DNA from: Chryseobacterium gleum
GTDB taxonomy: Bacteria > Bacteroidota > Bacteroidia > Flavobacteriales_C > GCA-002722245
Length of the DNA: 9,707 bases
Direction of reading: 5' to 3'
Assembly: GCA_945903925.1 (NCBI GenBank)
Contig: CAMDPJ010000074.1
Location: 1-9,707, forward strand
Position 1 is the stretch's first letter, and each line of letters starts with the position of its first letter. The position numbers and the translations under genes are program-made. The notes beneath the pieces are model-generated. The model did not search any database and was not told where the DNA came from. It worked only from the letters and a program-made list of their open reading frames with translations. This document shows positions 7,472 through 9,707 of this stretch, piece after piece.

Positions 7472-7668
7472 GTAACTCAAGAACGTTTAGATTTAATTCA
7501 TGAAATAATGAACTTAAATCGCTAGAAATTATAGATTTGTACAACGAACGAGGAAATGCCTCGGGAACAAAAGTGATTGTTAGAATACCAATTTCGCAAG
7601 TTCAGTTCGTCATTGCGAGATTTTTGTACCCAAAAATGAAGCAAACTTATTTTGAAAATAGTAATTAA
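7472..7668 (+). pseudogene. C-terminal remnant of a LytS-type sensor histidine kinase (frameshifted)
   Basis: Two fragments in different frames make the typical end of the ATPase domain of Bacteroidota LytS-like kinases. VTQERLDLIHE (7472-7504) is the 'T-K/Q-E-R-L' helix. LKSLEIIDLYNERGNASGTK followed by VIVRIPI (7513-7593) is the closing strand, turn, conserved SGTKV and IPI end. The first frame stops at 7523-7525 and the second is blocked upstream by a TGA (7501-7503), so at least one indel separates them. No N-box, DNG motif or membrane region can be found upstream, so most of the gene is missing. Beyond IPI the frame runs into palindrome C and stops at 7666-7668, so the original C-terminus has been replaced. 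These kinases are normally encoded beside a LytTR regulator, and an intact one starts at 7741. Confidence 0.72.
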
Positions 7669-7721
7669 AACATGATGAGATTGCTTTATTTTTGGGTACA
7701 AAAATCTCGCAATGACGAACT
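7604..7721. repeat. Long palindrome C (paired REP-like element) before the response regulator
   Basis: The left arm (7604-7644) and right arm (7681-7721) are reverse complements over 41 bases with one difference (G at 7638), around a 36-base AT-rich centre. Each arm also folds alone. In the left arm TTGC pairs with GCAA, GAG faces GAA, and ATTTTTG pairs with CAAAAAT around loop TACC. The one difference between arms lies in the internal loop, not in a stem. From memory, CGTCATTGCGAG repeats are common in many bacterial genomes. The left arm is embedded in the reading frame of the kinase remnant, and the right arm ends 19 bases before the response-regulator ATG. Confidence 0.8.
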
Positions 7722-7740
7722 AGGTAGATAAATTCAAATT

Positions 7741-8484
7741 ATGATAAAAGCTATCATCATCTCCGACATAGAGCAAGCGCGCATTAAGCTTAAAAAAGAT
7801 TTAGAAACCTACGCTTCCGATGTTCAAATCATAGGCGAAGCAAACGGCGTAATTGAAGGCGCTAAATTGCTTAAAAATATGCAGCCCGATATTTTGTTTC
7901 TCGATATTCAAATGCAAGATGGTAGCGGTTTCGATTTGTTGGATATTTTAAAAGATATTTCCTTCAAAATTATTTTTATCACCGCATCTGATGTGCAAGT
8001 AATAAAAGCATTTCGCTATGCAGCGATTGATTATTTAATGAAACCCTTCTACCCCCACGAACTCACTGCAGCACTCGATGATTTTCGTTCTCAAAAACTT
8101 AACGAAAACGAGAAATACAAACTACTCAACTACTCTTTAAAAAACCACCAAAAGCCCAACGAGCGAGTGGCTTTACGCACGCAAGACAAAATTCACATTG
8201 TAAACATCAACGATATTTTACGTTGCGAAAGCTTGCTTAATTGCACCGAATTTCATTTTAGCGGAGGCAAGAAATTATTGGTAACCAAAACGTTAAATTA
8301 CTTCGAGGATTTATTAGCCGACCAAGGTTTTTGCTGCGTGCATCAATCGCACTTGGTAAACACAAAATACATCAAAGAATTTGTAAAAATAGATGGCGAT
8401 TATTTATTGATGAACGACGGATTTAACGCGCCTGTTTCTGTGCGAAAAAAAACAGAAGTAATTAAAATGCTAGAAGAACTTTAA
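7741..8484 (+). CDS. LytTR-family response regulator
   Basis: The product is 247 residues, the usual length for this family. The receiver domain (about 1-118) has Asp55 (LFLDIQMQDGSGFDLL) as the phosphate acceptor, Thr81 (FITASD) and Lys101 (YLMKPF). In the acidic pocket the usual V-D-D-E reads I-S-D-I, so the first Asp is Ser8 while Asp9 is kept. A linker leads to a LytTR DNA-binding domain (about 142-246): RVALRTQDKIHIVNINDILR, then the stretch to FCCVHQSHLVNTKYIKEF and the closing PVSVRKK. Such proteins bind short direct repeats and are switched by LytS-type membrane kinases. The adjacent kinase is a broken remnant, so this regulator is probably an orphan or uses another kinase. It is followed after 11 bp by the bestrophin gene, a likely operon partner. 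The ATG at 7741 fits the family start; palindrome C ends just upstream. Confidence 0.93.
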   Translation: MIKAIIISDIEQARIKLKKDLETYASDVQIIGEANGVIEGAKLLKNMQPDILFLDIQMQDGSGFDLLDILKDISFKIIFITASDVQVIKAFRYAAIDYLMKPFYPHELTAALDDFRSQKLNENEKYKLLNYSLKNHQKPNERVALRTQDKIHIVNINDILRCESLLNCTEFHFSGGKKLLVTKTLNYFEDLLADQGFCCVHQSHLVNTKYIKEFVKIDGDYLLMNDGFNAPVSVRKKTEVIKMLEEL

Positions 8485-8495
8485 AAACAAAAAAA

Positions 8496-9353
8496 ATGAT
8501 TGAATACGACAACAAACATTGGTTTAAATTTTTATTTAAAAGTAGCGGATACCATTTTGATGGTGTGTTTTTTAGCTTAATAATTTATGGCGCTTTAGTG
8601 GGTGCTTTAACATTTGTTCATTTGGGTTTCAACTGGACTATCTTTCATATCCCTGCCTCTTTCCACACCGTATTGGGCTTGGTAATTGGTTTATTGTTGG
8701 TTTTTAGAACTAATACCGCTTATGAAAGATGGTGGGAAGGCAGAAAACAGTTGGGTGCTTTACTTAATACCGTGAGGAATTTGGCCATGAAATACAAAGC
8801 ATACATCAATCATGAAGATGGCGTGGTTTATACATTATTAGAGGCTTTTCCTTGGACTCTAAAAGAAAATCTTAGAGAGAAAGATTATTCAAGCGTTGCA
8901 CAACATATTCCTGCAGATATGATTTTTGCCTTCAATAAGGCAGCTCATAAACCCAATTTCATCTTAGCTGAATTGTCGAAAAGAACAAATGAGCTTATGA
9001 TCAACAAAAAAATAAATGGTGAACAGTTTTTAATTTTAGAAAATAAAATAAGCGAATTAACAGATATTTTGGGTGCGTGCGAACGAATTAAAAATACGCC
9101 AATTCCTTTTGGATACGCCATTCATTTGAAAAGAATTTTATTAATCTATTTAATATCGCTTCCGTTTGCTTTTGTTGAAACTATTGGCTGGTGGTCGATA
9201 CCAGTATCTATGATTGTGTTTTATACCATGATTGGCATCGAGTTAATTGCCGAGGAGATTGAAGATCCTTTTGGCAATGATGTGAACGATTTACCTGTGG
9301 ATGATATTGAAGGTAAAATTCGCTTAAATGTAGAGGAAATAAAGGAAGGGTAA
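8496..9353 (+). CDS. Bestrophin-like ion channel protein
   Basis: The product is 285 residues, typical for bacterial bestrophin (UPF0187) channels, which are pentameric membrane channels; the Klebsiella homologue conducts cations. Hydrophobic segments lie at about 22-44, 53-70, 212-229 and 232-252. Family motifs are VFRTNTAYERWWEGRKQLGA (69-88), ACERIKNTPIPFGYAIHLKR (194-213), and the C-terminal GIELIAEEIEDPFGNDVNDL (247-266). The segment before RTN has hydrophobic residues at 62, 66 and 70 (Leu, Leu, Phe) that by eye line up with the pore neck of the Klebsiella channel. The gene starts 11 bp after the response regulator behind an A-rich leader and ends at a strong terminator, so the two probably share a transcript. 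Whether the regulator controls the channel cannot be told from sequence. Confidence 0.93.
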   Translation: MIEYDNKHWFKFLFKSSGYHFDGVFFSLIIYGALVGALTFVHLGFNWTIFHIPASFHTVLGLVIGLLLVFRTNTAYERWWEGRKQLGALLNTVRNLAMKYKAYINHEDGVVYTLLEAFPWTLKENLREKDYSSVAQHIPADMIFAFNKAAHKPNFILAELSKRTNELMINKKINGEQFLILENKISELTDILGACERIKNTPIPFGYAIHLKRILLIYLISLPFAFVETIGWWSIPVSMIVFYTMIGIELIAEEIEDPFGNDVNDLPVDDIEGKIRLNVEEIKEG

Positions 9354-9373
9354 TCTACCAAAATACCGTTACC

Positions 9374-9409
9374 AAAATCCGCACTGACAAAAATCAGTAC
9401 GGATTTTTT
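9374..9409 (+). terminator. Intrinsic terminator after the bestrophin gene
   Basis: AAAATCCG (9374-9381) pairs with CGGATTTT (9400-9407), and ACTGA pairs with TCAGT, with one C/A mismatch between the two blocks and a six-base loop CAAAAA. A run of six T's (9404-9409) closes it. It starts 21 bases after the bestrophin stop. Confidence 0.85.
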
Positions 9410-9427
9410 GTTATGTAACATTCATCA

Positions 9428-9458
9428 CTGTGCATCTTCTTTCATCAACCTACCTTTG
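9428..9458 (+). promoter_or_regulatory. Bacteroidota-type promoter candidate for the rhodanese pseudogene
   Basis: TACCTTTG (9451-9458) matches the Bacteroidota -7 consensus TAnnTTTG exactly. CTG (9428-9430), two of three bases of the -33 TTG, lies 20 bases upstream, which is within the usual spacing. The ATG of the decayed gene follows 18 bases after the -7 element. The promoter seems better preserved than its gene. Confidence 0.45.
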
Positions 9459-9476
9459 ATTTATAAAACAATTGTT

Positions 9477-9682
9477 ATGAAAAATGGAACTATTGCCGAC
9501 GTAAGATCAAAAGAAGAATTATCGGGCAGCAATTGCACTTGCTAAAAGATAAAAATAAAACCATCACTACTTGCTGCGCATCAGCCATGAGAAGTAGAAT
9601 GGCCAAAGGAATTTAAAAAGGAAAAGACTACCAAAATGTGCACAACGGCGCAAGCTACAGTAGATTAAACAATAAATTGTAG
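9477..9682 (+). pseudogene. Decayed rhodanese-like domain protein gene
   Basis: The start reads MKNGTIADVRSKEELSGSNC, the DVR-x-x-E-E opening of a single-domain rhodanese (sulfurtransferase), and stops at 9543-9545. In another frame (9539-9682) the second half appears: LLKDKNKTITTCCASAMRSR (ending 9598), then MAKGI, a TAA (9614-9616), and KDYQNVHNGASYSRLNNKL up to TAG. Intact relatives have the active-site loop C-x-x-G-x-R (CCASGMRS) and NGGS; here both glycines are Ala. The middle of the domain (normally the GH-I-GA-x-N-I-P part, about 20-25 residues) is missing. One frameshift, an internal deletion, a nonsense codon (TTA to TAA is the simplest change) and lost glycines show real decay rather than a single sequencing error. 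The gene stands alone after the bestrophin terminator. Confidence 0.8.
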
Positions 9683-9707
9683 TAATCAACGCAGCACAAG
9701 AAATCTA

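Noticed and set aside
7329..7475. 49-codon + strand open frame starting with GTG at a GGAGG
   Set aside because: The GTG overlaps the GGAGG, so there is no spacing for a ribosome, and the translation has no recognisable domain.
7532..7539. Exact TAnnTTTG match (TAGATTTG) that could be a promoter for the response regulator
   Set aside because: It lies in the coding remnant of the kinase (Ile-Asp-Leu codons), has no -33 TTG at the right distance, and such 8-mers are expected by chance in AT-rich DNA.
7604..7721. Palindrome C as the terminal inverted repeats of a small transposon (MITE)
   Set aside because: The 36-base centre is too short for a usual MITE, no target-site duplication is visible, and each arm folds on its own; a REP-type pair fits better.
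9477..9682. The two halves of the rhodanese remnant as a genuine small gene plus a separate ORF
   Set aside because: Together they read as the beginning and end of one rhodanese domain, with the middle missing and conserved glycines lost.

Overview
The window is a piece of an AT-rich Bacteroidota chromosome. Several things point there. An OmpA/PD40/TPR protein has the architecture of type IX secretion protein PorE. There is a Bacteroidota-style AsmA-like protein, a small OmpH/Skp-like lipoprotein and a LytTR response regulator beside the remains of a LytS-type histidine kinase. Start codons are preceded by A-rich sequence rather than strong Shine-Dalgarno sites, and one promoter candidate matches the Bacteroidota consensus (TAnnTTTG at -7). 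I cannot name a genus.

Layout. At 1-103 is the last part of a Tex-type S1-domain protein on the + strand. A convergent gap (104-383) holds four inverted repeats, one of them a probable terminator. A minus-strand cluster follows in the order of transcription: aroC (chorismate synthase, 6625-5546), then after 4 bp an AsmA-like envelope protein (5541-2851), then after a 109-bp gap filled by a large palindrome the PorE-like OmpA/PD40 protein (2741-384). Divergent from aroC is a small OmpH/Skp-family lipoprotein (6701-7198). A gene-poor stretch (7199-7740) contains the broken C-terminal end of a sensor histidine kinase, with a second large palindrome in its tail. It leads into an intact LytTR response regulator (7741-8484) and, 11 bp later, a bestrophin-like channel (8496-9353) that ends at a clear terminator. 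The window closes with a decayed rhodanese gene (9477-9682) behind a good promoter candidate.

How the genes relate. Three intact proteins (AsmA-like, OmpA/PD40, OmpH-like) belong to the cell envelope. The response regulator and bestrophin probably form one transcript, but the regulator seems to have lost its adjacent kinase, so the pair is now an orphan regulator plus an ion channel.

The strongest pattern that gene calling does not explain is the set of three long inverted repeats (279-366, 2745-2847, 7604-7721). Each is a head-to-head pair of units, and each unit can itself fold into a hairpin. Two of the three share a layout of GTCAT, a GA-containing internal loop and a TAC-starting loop. 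They look like paired REP-type elements sitting at gene ends. I found no CRISPR array, tRNA, rRNA, intact transposase or recognisable defence system, and I do not claim a new multi-gene system here.
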